5,300 nt of DNA from Verrucomicrobia bacterium 12-59-8 (lineage in GTDB: Bacteria > Verrucomicrobiota > Verrucomicrobiae > Verrucomicrobiales > Verrucomicrobiaceae), in NCBI GenBank assembly GCA_002279765.1, contig NCCR01000375.1:1-5300 (forward strand), given 5' to 3'. The notes beneath the pieces were generated by a model. The model was not told the origin of the DNA. It saw nothing but the letters and a program-made list of their open reading frames with translations, and searched no databases. Of the stretch, positions 5,236 to 5,300 are shown piece by piece (within the stretch, counting starts at the first letter, position 1; each line of letters begins with the position of its first letter). Made by a program: the position numbers and the translations under genes.

Positions 5236-5300
5236 AGCCGAGCCGAGCGAAGCGAGACAGACGACCGCAGGGAGTCCGAAGGGTGAGCGCAGCGAATCAA
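5236..5300. repeat. Extragenic repeat with four GNA-triloop mini-hairpins, runs off the window
   Basis: After GAGCCGAGCCGAG come four 7-nt units, each two bases, a GNA triplet and the complementary two bases: GCGAAGC (5247-5253), CCGCAGG (5265-5271), CCGAAGG (5276-5282) and GCGCAGC (5287-5293). The last three start exactly 11 nt apart, with 4-nt spacers; the first is 18 nt before the second. There is no gene in this stretch. GCGNAGC sequences are known to form very stable DNA mini-hairpins. This looks like part of a dispersed extragenic repeat whose other end lies outside the window. Confidence 0.6.

Noticed and set aside
1..5300. CRISPR array, tRNA or rRNA genes, and transposase genes
   Set aside because: No regularly spaced long repeats, no cloverleaf or rRNA-like sequence and no transposase motifs were seen on either strand.

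Overview
The window has about 60% GC and looks chromosomal. Its gene content suggests the Planctomycetes-Verrucomicrobia-Chlamydiae group, most likely a Verrucomicrobium such as a Prosthecobacter relative. The reasons are a membrane-anchored Hanks-type Ser/Thr kinase next to an unusual ECF-like sigma factor of the kind linked to such kinases, kinesin-light-chain-type TPR proteins, start codons without clear Shine-Dalgarno sequences, and short repeats between genes. This assignment rests on recognition of families, not on a database search.

Layout, all genes on the + strand. (1) 1-1548: 3' part of a Ser/Thr kinase gene. The window opens in the activation segment; the C-lobe, one transmembrane helix and a long helical C-terminal region follow. 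(2) 1549-1689: spacer with a perfect 8-bp hairpin and an adjacent 10-bp palindrome. (3) 1690-2433: the ECF-like sigma factor. (4) 2434-2767: non-coding stretch with a dense cluster of CAATC/GATTG motifs, then a pyrimidine-rich leader. (5) 2768-3990: a TPR locus in two overlapping frames. The N-terminal part holds a membrane anchor and coiled coil; the C-terminal part holds four 42-residue kinesin-light-chain-type TPR units. They read best as one gene broken by a 1-nt deletion near 3068. (6) 4196-4810: a complete Mn-type superoxide dismutase, followed by a strong terminator-like hairpin at 4840-4874. (7) 4888-5205: a 105-residue protein I do not recognise. (8) 5201-5300: a repeat zone made of heptamers and a series of four GNA-triloop mini-hairpins that runs off the window.

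The kinase, sigma factor and TPR protein plausibly form a signalling module: a membrane sensor kinase, a transcription output and a membrane-tethered TPR scaffold. That is inference from adjacency and known family linkage. The superoxide dismutase and the small protein downstream look like a separate housekeeping segment. I found no complete novel system. The items most worth a second look are the split TPR gene, the kinase/sigma pair and the structured intergenic repeats.
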